A stretch of DNA of 64,000 bases from Gemmata sp051859125 (GCF_051859125.1 NZ_JBHYGG010000113.1:1-64000), one strand, 5' to 3'. Counted from the first letter of the stretch, positions 18,772 to 28,718 are shown. The notes: generated from the sequence alone by a model not told the origin. Made by a program: numbers and translations.

Positions 18772-20874
18772 ATGTCGATTCCGATCACCTGCCCGGCGTG
18801 CCGCGCCCGGTTGAAGCCCCCGCCCGGGTGCGCCAAGACAAAGGCCCGGTGTCCGAAGTGCCACGCCCGGGTCAATCTCGCGGCCGCCCTCGACGCCACA
18901 GCATACCACCAAGACTCGGCCGCGTCCCTCGCGGAGTTCACCGCACCGGAACTCCCCGCACTCACGGGCCGGGCCGCGGAGCCCACCACACCGTCCAGGC
19001 CCACCAACCCGTCCCCACCCGCGCGACCGGCACCGGCGGACACCGCAGTTCTGCCGCTCCCGCTGCCGGACCGCGAGGAGGACCCGCTCCCGTACCTCGA
19101 CCTGAACCCGACCGCCCGCCCCGCAGCCGCGCCGCCGGGCGACGAACTGCTGACGCTCGACGACGACCCAGGGCCGCCCGCGCCCGCCCCGGCCGCTCGC
19201 CAGCCGTTCCGCACCCCGGTGGAGGTGACGTTCGACTCGGCCGCCTTGTTCACCGGGGCGTGCGAGGTGGTGCTCGTCCCGCACGGCCTGTTCCTCGAAA
19301 GCACCCCGTACCGCCCGTTCCTGTACGCCGCCGCCGGTACCCCGGTGAGCGGGACCGGCCGGGAACTCGTCCTCACGCTCGGCGGCCTGCGGGCGGTGAC
19401 CGTGCGGTTCCCCGGGCCGGACGGGGAACGGGTCGCCGGCGACACGGCCGCGTTCCTCGCCGGCGAGCGGCCGGTGCCCGCGACGGCGGACTACCGGCGC
19501 GACCCGCTGTGGCTGCTGTCGCTGGCGGTCATCTTCTCGCTGGGGCTGGCGGCCGGGCCGCTCGTGATGGGTGAAGCGACCGACCTTGGGACGGGCACCG
19601 GGGTGCCGATCGCCGTCGGGTTCGCCGCGTGCGGGCTGCTGGCGAACGCGGCGGTCGTGTTGCTGTTGCGCGCGTCGGTCCCGGTCAAGGTGGCGGCGAT
19701 GGCGGCGGTCGCGGTGCTGGGCACCGGCGTGTTCGTGGCCGCGGTCTCGGCCTACGGCGCCGGCCGCAAGCACGAGGCGGACCAAGCGAGGGCCGCCGAG
19801 CCCGTCCCTGTTCCGGCGCCGCCGCAACCGAAGGTCGTGCTCCAGGAGCCGCCGCCCGTCGCGCCCGCGAACCGCCTGCTCACGGCCCAGGACAGCGCGT
19901 ACCGCGACGGCGTGTTCACCTTCGACGACGGACCCGACGAGGTGACCGCGGTCGCCGTCACCCCCGGCGGCCGGGCCATGATCGCGGGCTACCGCTCCGG
20001 CGCGACACGCATTTGGCGGTTCGACCAACTCCCGCTCGTGGACCCGTTCAGCCCCGGCCCCAAGGTCGAGGGACCCGTCACCAGCATCCGCTTCGACGCG
20101 ACCGGCGAACTCGCGTTCTTCGCCACCACCGGGGGGACCGCAGCGGTCGCGTGGAACGACCCGCCGGAGGTGCCGGTGAAGATCCCGGGCGAGCCGTTCG
20201 CGGCGTTCCCGTTCCCGAACGGCGAGCGGTTCGCCACGGTGCGCGGGACCGCACTGACGATCCGCTACCTGCCGACCGCACTCATCAAGAAGCCGGACAC
20301 TCAGGCCAAGGGCTACCCGCTGCTCCAGCCGAAAGACGAGGTCATCCCGATCGACGTGAAGGGGCAGATCCCCCTGGGCGGTCAGCGGCCGACGTTCCTC
20401 GCGTGGCACCCGACGGGGAAGTTGCTCGGGGGCCACGCGGACGGGAGCGTTGTGTCGTGGGGCGCGGCCGGCCCGCGGTTCGAGGTCGTCACCCGCGAGC
20501 ACAAGGCGGCCGTGCGGGTGTGGGCCGCGTCTCCCGCAACGGGGGACTTCGCGACCGGCGACGCCGGGGGGGGCGTCGGCCTGTGGGCGAACAAGGCGAT
20601 GACGCCGAAGGTGTTCGCGGCGACCAGCAGCATCGCCGCGGGGGCGGAAATCCGGCACCTGGCGTTCAGCCCGTCGGGCGCGCTCCTCGCGGTGGCCGAC
20701 GCGGCGAACGTCGTGTGGGTGTGGAACGTCGCCACGATGAAGCCCGTGGTGCAGGTGACACGGCCGACCCCCGTGCGGGCGCTCGCGTTCGGCCCGACCG
20801 ACGACCTGATCCTGCTCGGCACCGGCCGCACCTTCGAACTGTGGCACCGCCCCGAACTCGCCAAGCAACCGTGA
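18772..20874 (+). CDS. Zinc-ribbon membrane protein with WD40 repeats
   Basis: This 700-residue protein opens with CPACRARLK and CPKCHAR, a zinc-ribbon motif often found in planctomycete proteins. A Pro-rich linker follows, then a small domain of unknown type, then about three membrane segments near residues 250-330 (LLSLAVIFSLGLAAGPLVMG and others). A degenerate WD40 propeller fills the C-terminal half. ATG 18772 is chosen because it starts directly before the zinc ribbon. It is divergent from the WD40 kinase and is followed 20 bases later by a cytochrome-WD40 gene. Function is unknown. Confidence 0.8.
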   Translation: MSIPITCPACRARLKPPPGCAKTKARCPKCHARVNLAAALDATAYHQDSAASLAEFTAPELPALTGRAAEPTTPSRPTNPSPPARPAPADTAVLPLPLPDREEDPLPYLDLNPTARPAAAPPGDELLTLDDDPGPPAPAPAARQPFRTPVEVTFDSAALFTGACEVVLVPHGLFLESTPYRPFLYAAAGTPVSGTGRELVLTLGGLRAVTVRFPGPDGERVAGDTAAFLAGERPVPATADYRRDPLWLLSLAVIFSLGLAAGPLVMGEATDLGTGTGVPIAVGFAACGLLANAAVVLLLRASVPVKVAAMAAVAVLGTGVFVAAVSAYGAGRKHEADQARAAEPVPVPAPPQPKVVLQEPPPVAPANRLLTAQDSAYRDGVFTFDDGPDEVTAVAVTPGGRAMIAGYRSGATRIWRFDQLPLVDPFSPGPKVEGPVTSIRFDATGELAFFATTGGTAAVAWNDPPEVPVKIPGEPFAAFPFPNGERFATVRGTALTIRYLPTALIKKPDTQAKGYPLLQPKDEVIPIDVKGQIPLGGQRPTFLAWHPTGKLLGGHADGSVVSWGAAGPRFEVVTREHKAAVRVWAASPATGDFATGDAGGGVGLWANKAMTPKVFAATSSIAAGAEIRHLAFSPSGALLAVADAANVVWVWNVATMKPVVQVTRPTPVRALAFGPTDDLILLGTGRTFELWHRPELAKQP

Positions 20875-20894
20875 CCCCTCGCCGAGCCCTCCCC

Positions 20895-22478
20895 ATGATC
20901 CGCACCTCTCTCGCCTGCGTGCTCCTCGCGATTTCCGCCGCCCCCGTGGTCGCGGCCGACCCGCCGACGTACTGGCGGGACGTGCGGCCGATCCTCCGCA
21001 AGCACTGCACGGTCTGCCACAGCGAGCGGAAGCTCTCGGAGGTCGAACTCTCGGCCGGGCTCGCGCTCGACAAGCCGGAGTTGGTCCGCAAGAACCCGAA
21101 GGTGCTCGCGCCGGGCAAGCCCGACGAGTCGCTCCTCGCCACGCTGCTCGCGTCGAAGGACAAGAAGCGCGCGATGCCGCTCGACGCCGCCCCGCTCCCC
21201 GAGGCCGACATCGCGACCATCCGCAAGTGGATCGCCGCCGGCGCGCCCGACGGCGCGGTGCCGAAGGAGGCCGACACCGGAGCGGCCGCGGTCGGCCCGG
21301 CGAAGGTCCGCAAGCTCGACGTAACGTTCGCGACAAGGGCCGTGCTGCCGAAGGCCGCGGGCCTCCCGGGGCCGCTCGACGTCACGCTCCAGGTCGGGCC
21401 GCTACCGCCCGTCGCCGCGGTCGCGTTCAGCCCGGACGGAAAGCGGCTCGCAGTGGGCGTCTACGGCCGCGTCACCGTGTGGGACCTCGAAGCCGCGAAG
21501 CCGGCGAAGTTCCTCACGAACGTACTCGGTGCGGTCAACGACCTGAAGTTCTCGCCCGACGGCTCGCTCCTCGCGGTGTCGGGCGGCCAGCCGTCGGCCC
21601 GCGGCGACCTGCGACTGTTCGACACCAAGGACTGGAAGCTCGTCCACTCGCTCGGCGGCCACCTCGACACCGTCTCCGGCGTGGCGTTCTCGCCCGACGG
21701 CGCGAAGCTCGCATCGGCCAGCTTCGACAAGACGGTGCGGCTGTGGGACGTGAAGACCGGGACGGTGCTGCACACGTTCGGGGGCCACTCGGACTCCGTG
21801 TACGCGGTCGCGTTCGGCCCCGGCGGCGAGTGGTATGCGACCGCGAGCAAGGACCGCACCGGGCGGCTCGTGGACGCCGCGACGGGCAAGGGCCGCCTCA
21901 CGTTCAGCGGGATGGAGCAGGAGGTGCTCGCGGTCGCGGTCCGCTCCGACGGGCAGGTCGTCACGAGCGGCTTCGAGACGCAGGTGAGTTGGTGGGACCC
22001 GAAGACGGCCGAGCGGCTGCGGCGCACCGGCGGCCCCGGTACGGCGAGCCACGAACTGGCGTTCAACGCGAAGGGCACGCTCCTCGCGATCGCCGGCGGC
22101 GACGGCACCGTGCGGCTCGCGGACGCGAAGGCCGGCACGCCCGGCAAGCCGCTCGCAGTCGGGAGCGCCGTGTTCGCAGTCGCGCTCGACGCCGACGGCA
22201 AGCGCGTCGCGACCGGCGCGGCCGACGGGACCGTGAAGTTGTGGGACGCGGCCGACGCCCGGCTCCTGGCGACGCTCTGGAGCGGAACCGGTGACAACTG
22301 GCTGTCACTCACCCCCGAGGGGTACGCGGCCGGGGCCGAGGCGACGCTGGCGGCGACCGTGTGGAGGGCCGGCGGCAAGCCGGTCGCCGACGCACAGCTC
22401 CTGGCCCCGCTGCTCGCCCCCGCCGCCGTGGCGAAGGCGACCGCGGGCCAGAAGGTGCCCGACCCGGTGTGGAAGTGA
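20895..22478 (+). CDS. Exported planctomycete cytochrome c domain fused to WD40 repeats
   Basis: This 527-residue protein has a signal peptide ending VVA-AD at residues 18-22. A planctomycete-type cytochrome c domain (PSC1-like) follows, with heme site CTVCH at 38-42 and the conserved YWRDVRPILRKHC and RKWIAAGAP segments. From about 165 to the end it has WD40 repeats with typical VAFSPDG and TVRLWD units. Such proteins are thought to act at the cell surface in electron transfer or binding, but the role is not established. It lies 20 bases after the zinc-ribbon WD40 gene, probably in the same operon. Confidence 0.9.
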   Translation: MIRTSLACVLLAISAAPVVAADPPTYWRDVRPILRKHCTVCHSERKLSEVELSAGLALDKPELVRKNPKVLAPGKPDESLLATLLASKDKKRAMPLDAAPLPEADIATIRKWIAAGAPDGAVPKEADTGAAAVGPAKVRKLDVTFATRAVLPKAAGLPGPLDVTLQVGPLPPVAAVAFSPDGKRLAVGVYGRVTVWDLEAAKPAKFLTNVLGAVNDLKFSPDGSLLAVSGGQPSARGDLRLFDTKDWKLVHSLGGHLDTVSGVAFSPDGAKLASASFDKTVRLWDVKTGTVLHTFGGHSDSVYAVAFGPGGEWYATASKDRTGRLVDAATGKGRLTFSGMEQEVLAVAVRSDGQVVTSGFETQVSWWDPKTAERLRRTGGPGTASHELAFNAKGTLLAIAGGDGTVRLADAKAGTPGKPLAVGSAVFAVALDADGKRVATGAADGTVKLWDAADARLLATLWSGTGDNWLSLTPEGYAAGAEATLAATVWRAGGKPVADAQLLAPLLAPAAVAKATAGQKVPDPVWK

Positions 22479-22480
22479 AG

Positions 22481-22574
22481 AGAGATTGGCCGCAAAAGAG
22501 CACACACGACGCACGGGTTTCGTGATCCACTTCTTCTTGTGTGACTTCTGTGCTTTTTTGCGGCCGATCTCTCT
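22481..22574. repeat. Inverted-repeat element, family F
   Basis: The left arm starts AGAGATTGGCCGCAAAAGAG and the right arm ends with its approximate inverse (CTTTTTTGCGGCCGATCTCT). It lies between two convergent genes and could act as a bidirectional terminator. The style resembles families D and E (AAAGAGCACACA, ACACAGA), but the arm ends differ. Confidence 0.75.
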
Positions 22575-22589
22575 TCTCTGATCGACACG

Positions 22590-23720
22590 TCAGTACATCG
22601 GGATCTCGACGCGGTCGCCGCCCTTCATGGCGCTCTCGTGGGCGCAGATGCCGACCAGCGTCCAGTTCGCGCTCGTCGGGGCGTCGGGGAACGCGGGCTG
22701 CTTGCCCAGCACCGCCATCAGGAAGTTGTGGACGAGGTGCGGGTGGCTGCCGCCGTGCCCGGCCCCTTGCAGGAAGCTCAGGTGCGTCGCGTCGTGGATC
22801 GCACCGGTGTACTTGCGGACCGGCTCCGGGAGCCGGCCGGCGAAGTCGGGCACCTTCACCCGCCGCGGGATCTGCGCCTCGGGCAACCCCCGCGAGTGCA
22901 GCACCGGCTCCTCGCCCTCGACCTGCTGCCACTCGAAGCTCACGTTGCTCGCGGTCACGTCGAAGCTCTCGCGGTACTGCCGGGCCGTGTCGAACAGGCT
23001 CCGCGTGACCTCCGCGACCACGTCCGACCCCTTGATCTTGAACGTCGCCGACTCGACCGCGAACGGGCTCCCGTAGATCTTGTGGTACTCCTCGCGGATG
23101 CGGCCCGACCCGTGGCACACGACGCTCTCGGCCAGCGCCGCCGTGCCCTTCGCCGGGTCGCTGAGGATCGCCAGGCACGGGCTCACGCAGTGCGTCGCGT
23201 ACCACATCGGCGGCAGGCCGGGCCAGTAGCCCGGCCACCCGTCCATGTCCTGCTGGTGGCTCCCGCGGAGGAACTGGATGCGGCCGAGCACCCCGCGGTC
23301 GTACAGGTCCTTCGCGAACAGGTACTCGCGGCTGTACACCACCGTTTCCATCATCATGTAGGTCTTCCCGACCTTGCGCTGCAGCTCGACGATCTCCCTG
23401 ATCTCGTCCTTCGTCGTCGCCATCGGCACCGTGCAGGCGACGTGCTTGCCGGCCTTCAGCGCCTTGATGGTCTGGGCGGCGTGGTCAGGGATCGGGCTGT
23501 TGATGTGGACCGCGTCGACGTTCGGGTCCTTCAGCAGCTCGTCGTAGTCGGTGTACGCCTTCGCGACGCCGAACTGCTTGGCCGCACGCTCGAGTTCGGC
23601 CTTATCGCGGCGGCTGATCGCGTACATCTCGGCGTTCGGGTGGTCCTGGTAGATGGGGATGAACTCGGCCCCGAACCCGAGGCCGACGATGGCGACGCGG
23701 ACTTTGCGGTCGGACGACAT
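22590..23720 (-). CDS. Gfo/Idh/MocA family oxidoreductase
   Basis: This 376-residue protein has an N-terminal Rossmann fold with VAIVGLGFGAEFIP near 9-22 and the family EKP position replaced by TVPMATT near 98-104. The C-terminal part is the GFO/IDH/MocA alpha/beta domain. Members oxidise or reduce sugars and inositols with NAD(P). The missing Lys of the EKP motif is a notable change, since that Lys is normally catalytic. ATG 23720 has a GGAG upstream. It is separated from the next gene by a terminator and is transcribed alone. Confidence 0.85.
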   Translation of the reverse strand: MSSDRKVRVAIVGLGFGAEFIPIYQDHPNAEMYAISRRDKAELERAAKQFGVAKAYTDYDELLKDPNVDAVHINSPIPDHAAQTIKALKAGKHVACTVPMATTKDEIREIVELQRKVGKTYMMMETVVYSREYLFAKDLYDRGVLGRIQFLRGSHQQDMDGWPGYWPGLPPMWYATHCVSPCLAILSDPAKGTAALAESVVCHGSGRIREEYHKIYGSPFAVESATFKIKGSDVVAEVTRSLFDTARQYRESFDVTASNVSFEWQQVEGEEPVLHSRGLPEAQIPRRVKVPDFAGRLPEPVRKYTGAIHDATHLSFLQGAGHGGSHPHLVHNFLMAVLGKQPAFPDAPTSANWTLVGICAHESAMKGGDRVEIPMY

Positions 23721-23740
23721 GGAGAGACTCCGGGCGTGGA

Positions 23741-23767
23741 AAAAGCCCACCCGTGCGGGTGGGCTTT
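23741..23767 (-). terminator. Rho-independent terminator after the ResB-CcsA gene
   Basis: Read on the reverse strand, the hairpin AAAGCCCACCCGCACGGGTG is followed by GGGCTTTTTCC. It lies 40 bases after the stop of the cytochrome c biogenesis gene. Confidence 0.85.
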
Positions 23768-23806
23768 CGAGATTGTCGAGAACTCGCGGGCGAACGGCGA
23801 GTGCCG

Positions 23807-26800
23807 TCACCGCTTCTTGTTCTTCTTCCCCTGACCGGGCTTGTGGTGCCCGTTGCCGGTGCCGTTCGCGCCGTCCGCTGCCGGCAGGGCCGCGGCCACG
23901 GGTGCGGACGGCAGTAACTCCGCCGTGACCGGCAGCGCAGGACCGGGGGCCGGCACCGCGACGGGGACCGGTGCGGCGGCCAGCGCGCCCGGCTGCAAGG
24001 CGTCGCCGAAGCTCCGCCAGTACCGCAGCGGGATCAGCCCCATCCCGATCAGGACCGTGTGGCCCACCCAGGTGACCACGCACCCGGTCGCGAGCGTGTT
24101 GCTGAACCCGTAGGCGTGGAGCCCGACGCCGAGCTGGTTCGTGCCGAAGTAGCTCCAGGTGGTAATCATGTTGCCGACGAGCGTCAGCACGGCGATCCCG
24201 CGGTCCTTCACCAGCCCGCACCAGCGGGCGTGCAGGATGAGGGCGTTCCACAGCACGATCAGAACGGCCCCGTTCTCCTTCGGGTCCCAGCCCCAGAACC
24301 GGCCCCAGCTCTGATCGGCCCAGATGCCGCCGAGGACGGTGCCGACGAAGCTCAGCAGCGTCGCGAGGCACAGCACGCCGTACATCAGTTGGCCGAACAC
24401 GCGGGCCAGCGTCTGGCCGCGGGACACGGACCCGGTGCCGACGGTCCGAGCCAGGAGCGGGGTGAACAGCCCGAGCCAGATGTACAGGATGCCGATCACG
24501 CCCGCGACGTAGGTGGCCGCGTAGCCCATGTTGATCGTGGTGACGTGCGTGGCGAGCCAGAAGTTCGTGTCCAGCACCGCCTGCATCATCTCCAGCGTGT
24601 CGCCGCTGGCCGCGAGGTTGTGGGCGATGATCGCGGTCGCGCCGCCGACCACCGCCGCGGCGATGTTCCCCAGGCCGATCGGGACGACCCGCTCCATGAA
24701 CAGGCCCAGGGCCACCGCGGTCCAGCCGATGAACACGGCGGTCGAGTACAGGTTCGTGACGAACACGAGCGGCCGGTCCATCAGGTACATGCGGGCGAAG
24801 AGCGCGAACCCGTGGGCCACGAACGTGAACGCGAGGAGCCAGAACGCGGACCGGCGGCACGCCTCGGCGAGCGGCGGCCGGAACCCGATCGCGACCCACC
24901 CGCCCACGGCCACGAGCCCGGCGATGGCGTACAGGTAGATGACCCAGTACGCCGGCGCGAACCCGTTGAGGTACACCTCGAAGTTGGCCTTCGCGCGGTC
25001 GTCCGGGCTCACCGCCCCGGCGGTCGCCTCCTGGAACTTGGTGAGCGCCTCCGGGAGCCGCTCGGCGGCCTGCCCGCCCATCTCACGGTTGCGGAACGCG
25101 AACAGCACCTCGGCGAACTTCATCGCGCTCGGGTCGGCGGTGATGAACTCGAACGACAATTGCCGAATCTCGTCGTCGATCTTCTTCTGCTCCTCTTCGG
25201 GGAGCTTGCCGAAGTCCTGGCCCGTCACGCCCCGGCCCTGGAATGCGGCCTGCATCGCGTTCCGCTGGGCCGCCGTCTGAATCTGCCCGAGCGACCGCCA
25301 CTTGAGGTCACCGGACGGCGGGAGCACGAGCGGCACCTCGCGGTTGCAAATCTGGATGTACAGGTGGAGCTTCTCGGCGACCTCGAGCACCTGCCCGCCG
25401 AACACGTCGCGGTCGCCGGACTCGAAGAACCGCTCGACGCGGGCCTTCTCCTCGTCGTCCACCGCCGCCCTCCGGCCGCCCTCGCGGGGCTTCACCTTGT
25501 CGACCGCCGCCTCCAGCAGCGCGATCTTCGGGCCGATCTCTTCGAGCGAGTACCGGTAGCCCTCGCGGCGCTCGAGCCCGAGGAGCGACAGCACCTGATC
25601 GTTCTCGATGCGGACGACCTTGTACTTCCACGCCGGGCCGCCCTTCGGCGGCGGGGACGCCATCGCGTCCATGAGCCACTCGACGGCCGGGTGCAGTTTG
25701 GCGTCGTTGCCGACGAACTCCTCGCGGCCGCTGATCTTCCGCAGGGCGACGCGGGCGACCGTGTCGAGCGGCTTCACGCGGCCGCCGTCGACGACCGGCA
25801 GCCGGGCGAGCCGGCCCAAGTCGGTCGTGCTCGGCTTCGGCACCGCGGCCGCGAGCAGGACCAGCGCACCGAGCCCGACCACGCCGAGCGGCAGCGCCCG
25901 CTCGAAGAGCGTGGGCCGCTCGGCCCCGACCGCGGTCTCGGTCGCCAGCCGCTGCGTGCGCGCACGGGTCAGGTAGCCCGCCAGCCCCTGCGTGAAGTGG
26001 ATCAAGAGCCCAACGCTCACGAGGATGCACGAGAGGTACGGGAGCAGCCAGCCGGGGTTGCGGACGACCTGGAGCACCGTCGTCTTCTCGGTCGTCTTGT
26101 CGAAGTTCGACTGGTAGAACGTCTCGCCGCGGTACCGGAGCGGGTCGTTCATCTTCACACGGACATCGCGCCTGAGGTCGTGCTCGGGGTCGATCAGCAC
26201 GAGGTCGCTGGAGTAGTTCTTCGCCTGCTCCGTGCCCTCGTACCGGTCGAACCGGAACTCGCGCAGGAACAGGCTGTACGGCTTGTACCTCCGGGTGTAC
26301 CGCAGTGCCACGTCGCTGGTCGCGTCGCCGGCCGTCACCGACTGCTTCGGCTGCGCCTCGGCCTTGAACGGGTTGAACGTGTACCACAGTGACGCGAGGT
26401 AGGTGCCGAGCTTCTCGTCGGTCCCCTTCTTGTAGAGCGTCACGTAGGCCGACGGGAGGTCGATGGTCTGCTCGCCGACGCCGGACACCTCGGCCTTCGG
26501 TTCGGCGATCGTGTCGAGCCCGAGGCCGGTCGTCGCGCGGTTCTCCTTGTTGACCTTCTTGGCGTCGAGCAGGTCCGAGTTCACCATGTACGCCTCGACG
26601 CGCACGTCGACTGGCAGGTCCGGGTGCGAGATGGTCGCGTGCGTCCGGGCCGCGCGTTCCAGCATCTTGCCGGGGACCACGGTCACCCGCTGGGTGCCGT
26701 CGGCCTCGGGCGTGGTGAACGCGAGTTCGACCGCCCGCGAGTCCTCGGTGTAGTTGACCGCCTGGCCCTCGGGGATCGTCATCCGCTGTTCGATCTGGAA

Positions 26801-27271
26801 CTCGCGGGTGATCGCCTCACCAACGAAGAGCAGCAGAAGCCCGGAGTGGGCGATGAAGATGCCGGCCCGACGCCACGACAACTTGAACCGGACCGCGTGC
26901 GCGGCGAGCAGGTTCAGGAACATGAGCCCGCCGATGAGCTTTCCGCCCGGGAACGGGACCGCCGCCCAGCTCGGGGCCTCGGCGTTCTTCGGGAACCCGA
27001 TGTCCCGCAGGAAGATCTTGCAGAACTCCAGCGTGGGCTGGAGGTCGATCATCACCACCCACGACCAGAAGTACTTGTCGACGACGGTCCACATGCCCGC
27101 GGTCTTCTGGGCGAGCGTGCCGAAGAAGACCAGCGCGACGCCCAGCGCCAGCAGGACGACCGTGAGGCGCAGCGACGCGAACGGTTTCAGCACGCCCTTG
27201 AGGACGGCGGCAACCGGGTTCGGGCCGGACGGCGGGGCCGGGTCGTACGGGTCGGGCAGCGGGAGGGACAT
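23807..27271 (-). CDS. Cytochrome c biogenesis protein, ResB-CcsA fusion
   Basis: This 1154-residue membrane protein should carry heme across the membrane and attach it to apocytochrome c (system II). The N-terminal half is ResB-like, with membrane segments near residues 30-55 and a large exported domain. The C-terminal half is CcsA-like, with many membrane segments and the heme-handling motif WGRFWGWDPKE near residue 1055. A charged tail with Lys/Arg ends it. System II is normally two proteins, so this is a natural fusion. ATG 27271 is set by the following LPLPDPYDP and an upstream AGGAT; earlier in-frame codons lack support. A lipoprotein gene lies 64 bases upstream and is probably cotranscribed. 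Confidence 0.9.
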   Translation of the reverse strand: MSLPLPDPYDPAPPSGPNPVAAVLKGVLKPFASLRLTVVLLALGVALVFFGTLAQKTAGMWTVVDKYFWSWVVMIDLQPTLEFCKIFLRDIGFPKNAEAPSWAAVPFPGGKLIGGLMFLNLLAAHAVRFKLSWRRAGIFIAHSGLLLLFVGEAITREFQIEQRMTIPEGQAVNYTEDSRAVELAFTTPEADGTQRVTVVPGKMLERAARTHATISHPDLPVDVRVEAYMVNSDLLDAKKVNKENRATTGLGLDTIAEPKAEVSGVGEQTIDLPSAYVTLYKKGTDEKLGTYLASLWYTFNPFKAEAQPKQSVTAGDATSDVALRYTRRYKPYSLFLREFRFDRYEGTEQAKNYSSDLVLIDPEHDLRRDVRVKMNDPLRYRGETFYQSNFDKTTEKTTVLQVVRNPGWLLPYLSCILVSVGLLIHFTQGLAGYLTRARTQRLATETAVGAERPTLFERALPLGVVGLGALVLLAAAVPKPSTTDLGRLARLPVVDGGRVKPLDTVARVALRKISGREEFVGNDAKLHPAVEWLMDAMASPPPKGGPAWKYKVVRIENDQVLSLLGLERREGYRYSLEEIGPKIALLEAAVDKVKPREGGRRAAVDDEEKARVERFFESGDRDVFGGQVLEVAEKLHLYIQICNREVPLVLPPSGDLKWRSLGQIQTAAQRNAMQAAFQGRGVTGQDFGKLPEEEQKKIDDEIRQLSFEFITADPSAMKFAEVLFAFRNREMGGQAAERLPEALTKFQEATAGAVSPDDRAKANFEVYLNGFAPAYWVIYLYAIAGLVAVGGWVAIGFRPPLAEACRRSAFWLLAFTFVAHGFALFARMYLMDRPLVFVTNLYSTAVFIGWTAVALGLFMERVVPIGLGNIAAAVVGGATAIIAHNLAASGDTLEMMQAVLDTNFWLATHVTTINMGYAATYVAGVIGILYIWLGLFTPLLARTVGTGSVSRGQTLARVFGQLMYGVLCLATLLSFVGTVLGGIWADQSWGRFWGWDPKENGAVLIVLWNALILHARWCGLVKDRGIAVLTLVGNMITTWSYFGTNQLGVGLHAYGFSNTLATGCVVTWVGHTVLIGMGLIPLRYWRSFGDALQPGALAAAPVPVAVPAPGPALPVTAELLPSAPVAAALPAADGANGTGNGHHKPGQGKKNKKR

Positions 27272-27335
27272 TCGACGATCCTCATTGGCCGGGCCGCGCG
27301 ACCCGGGGGAGTTGTGGCAGCGTTCCCGACCGTGG

Positions 27336-27989
27336 TCACTGGCCCTGGCGCAGGTCGACCCGGATGCCCTTGACCTGATCGGCCGTGAACTCTTTCGTGT
27401 ACTTGCCGAGGTCGGCCGGGCCCCGGACCGCGACCCCAACCTGCCCGGCCCACCGGTTGACGTTCATCATCACCCCCCCGCCCGACCGGCTGATCGTGAC
27501 TTCTAGCGGGGCGTCCGGCGGCCCGAGTTTGATGGTCTGTACGAACTCCACCGTTACTCCGCCCCGACTGACGGAGCGGGGGCCGCCCAGCGTCCAGCCC
27601 GCGGGAAGCGTGAAGGCCGGCACTGCGTCGCCCTGGGGCTTCACGCTGTTCGTGAGCTTCTCAAAGTCCGCGGCGTGCTTCTCGAGCTGGTCGGAAGGTC
27701 CGGTCAGCTTGAAGAACCAGACCGGATTGTCGGCGGGGTAGAGCGCGCCGAGGATGCGCGTCCCGGAGCCCGATTGCGGCCCGCCTTGCGGCCCCCCGAC
27801 GGGCGGGTGCCCGGCGGGGAGTTTGGCCTCGCCACCCTTCTCTTCGGGCTTCGCCTTGTCGTCCGGCGCGGCGACCTTGTACGTCTTCACGCCCCCGTCG
27901 TCGCCCGCCCCGCACCCGGTGGCGAACGGGCACGCGAGAACGGCAACGAGCCAACCGCAACGGCTGTGACGGGAAAACAGAGAAGTCAT
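27336..27989 (-). CDS. Predicted lipoprotein next to cytochrome c biogenesis gene
   Basis: This 217-residue protein has a signal peptide and lipobox (ATGC near residue 26) followed by GAGDDGG. The mature part has a Lys/Glu/Pro-rich linker, then a domain with PVWFFKLTGPSDQLEKH and VEFVQTIKLG that recurs in planctomycetes. The function is unknown. ATG 27989 is the only start that puts the signal peptide first. Its position just before ResB-CcsA suggests a role around the cytochrome system, but that is inference. Confidence 0.75.
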   Translation of the reverse strand: MTSLFSRHSRCGWLVAVLACPFATGCGAGDDGGVKTYKVAAPDDKAKPEEKGGEAKLPAGHPPVGGPQGGPQSGSGTRILGALYPADNPVWFFKLTGPSDQLEKHAADFEKLTNSVKPQGDAVPAFTLPAGWTLGGPRSVSRGGVTVEFVQTIKLGPPDAPLEVTISRSGGGVMMNVNRWAGQVGVAVRGPADLGKYTKEFTADQVKGIRVDLRQGQ

Positions 27990-28161
27990 GTCGAATGTCT
28001 CGGGGAAGACACAGGCCGGAGGCGAATTCTGGGGTGGGAGTGCCACCCCCATTCTTTGTATCGCGCGGCACCGAGTCAAGTTGAAGATGTGCGACCGGCG
28101 GATGTGAGCGCCCCGCGGCGCAGCGGCCGAGGGGAACCTGAAGGGGTAGCGGGAGGGGCGG

Positions 28162-28521
28162 TCAGTTCGCGGCCTTGCGCTTCGGCTTCGCCTTGGCCGG
28201 GTCGTCGTTCGCGCGGATCACGACGCGGAACGGCCCGACGCTGAGGGTGCCGAGGGTCTCGGTCCCGTCGCCGGTGGTGAAGACGTCCGGGCGGAACCGG
28301 TACACGACCTTGCGGCCGTCCTTTTCGTCCTCGAGCAACCCGGCGGTCCGCATCACCCCGAGGTGGTGGGACATGTTGACCATCGGCGTCCCGACGAGTT
28401 CGGCGAGCTGGCTCACGTGGTGCGGGCCGCGGGCGAGGTGGAAGACGATCCGCAGCCGGGTCGGCTCGGCCAGGGCGGCCAGGACCACGGCCGCCCGGCG
28501 GGCGTCGGCAAACTCCATCAT
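28162..28521 (-). CDS. ArsR-family winged-helix transcriptional regulator
   Basis: This 119-residue protein has an ArsR-type winged helix: ALAEPTRLRIVFHLARG, then the recognition helix region NMSHHLGVMRTAGLLEDEKDG. There are no clear metal-binding cysteines of the CxC type, so the signal is unknown. The C-terminal part (residues 75-119) is basic and Ala/Lys-rich. Adjacent ATG codons at 28521 and 28518 are possible starts; a GTG at 28596 would add 25 residues with Cys but has no family support. The nearest upstream feature is the end of the tRNA array. Confidence 0.8.
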   Translation of the reverse strand: MMEFADARRAAVVLAALAEPTRLRIVFHLARGPHHVSQLAELVGTPMVNMSHHLGVMRTAGLLEDEKDGRKVVYRFRPDVFTTGDGTETLGTLSVGPFRVVIRANDDPAKAKPKRKAAN

Positions 28522-28718
28522 TGTTCGGCACCTGTCGCAACGGCATGGTGGACGCGGGGGCGTGAAAGCGCGTCGGTAGTTTACCGAAACGGGCACTTCA
28601 GCGTCTCACGAATTCCAGAGATTCTGGAGCAGTTAAGACTATTGAGAGGGCGATCCGTCGGAATAACGGGGGAACCCACGTGCGGCCGGGATTTCCAGTG
28701 AGAAGTGCGTGAGTGGAG

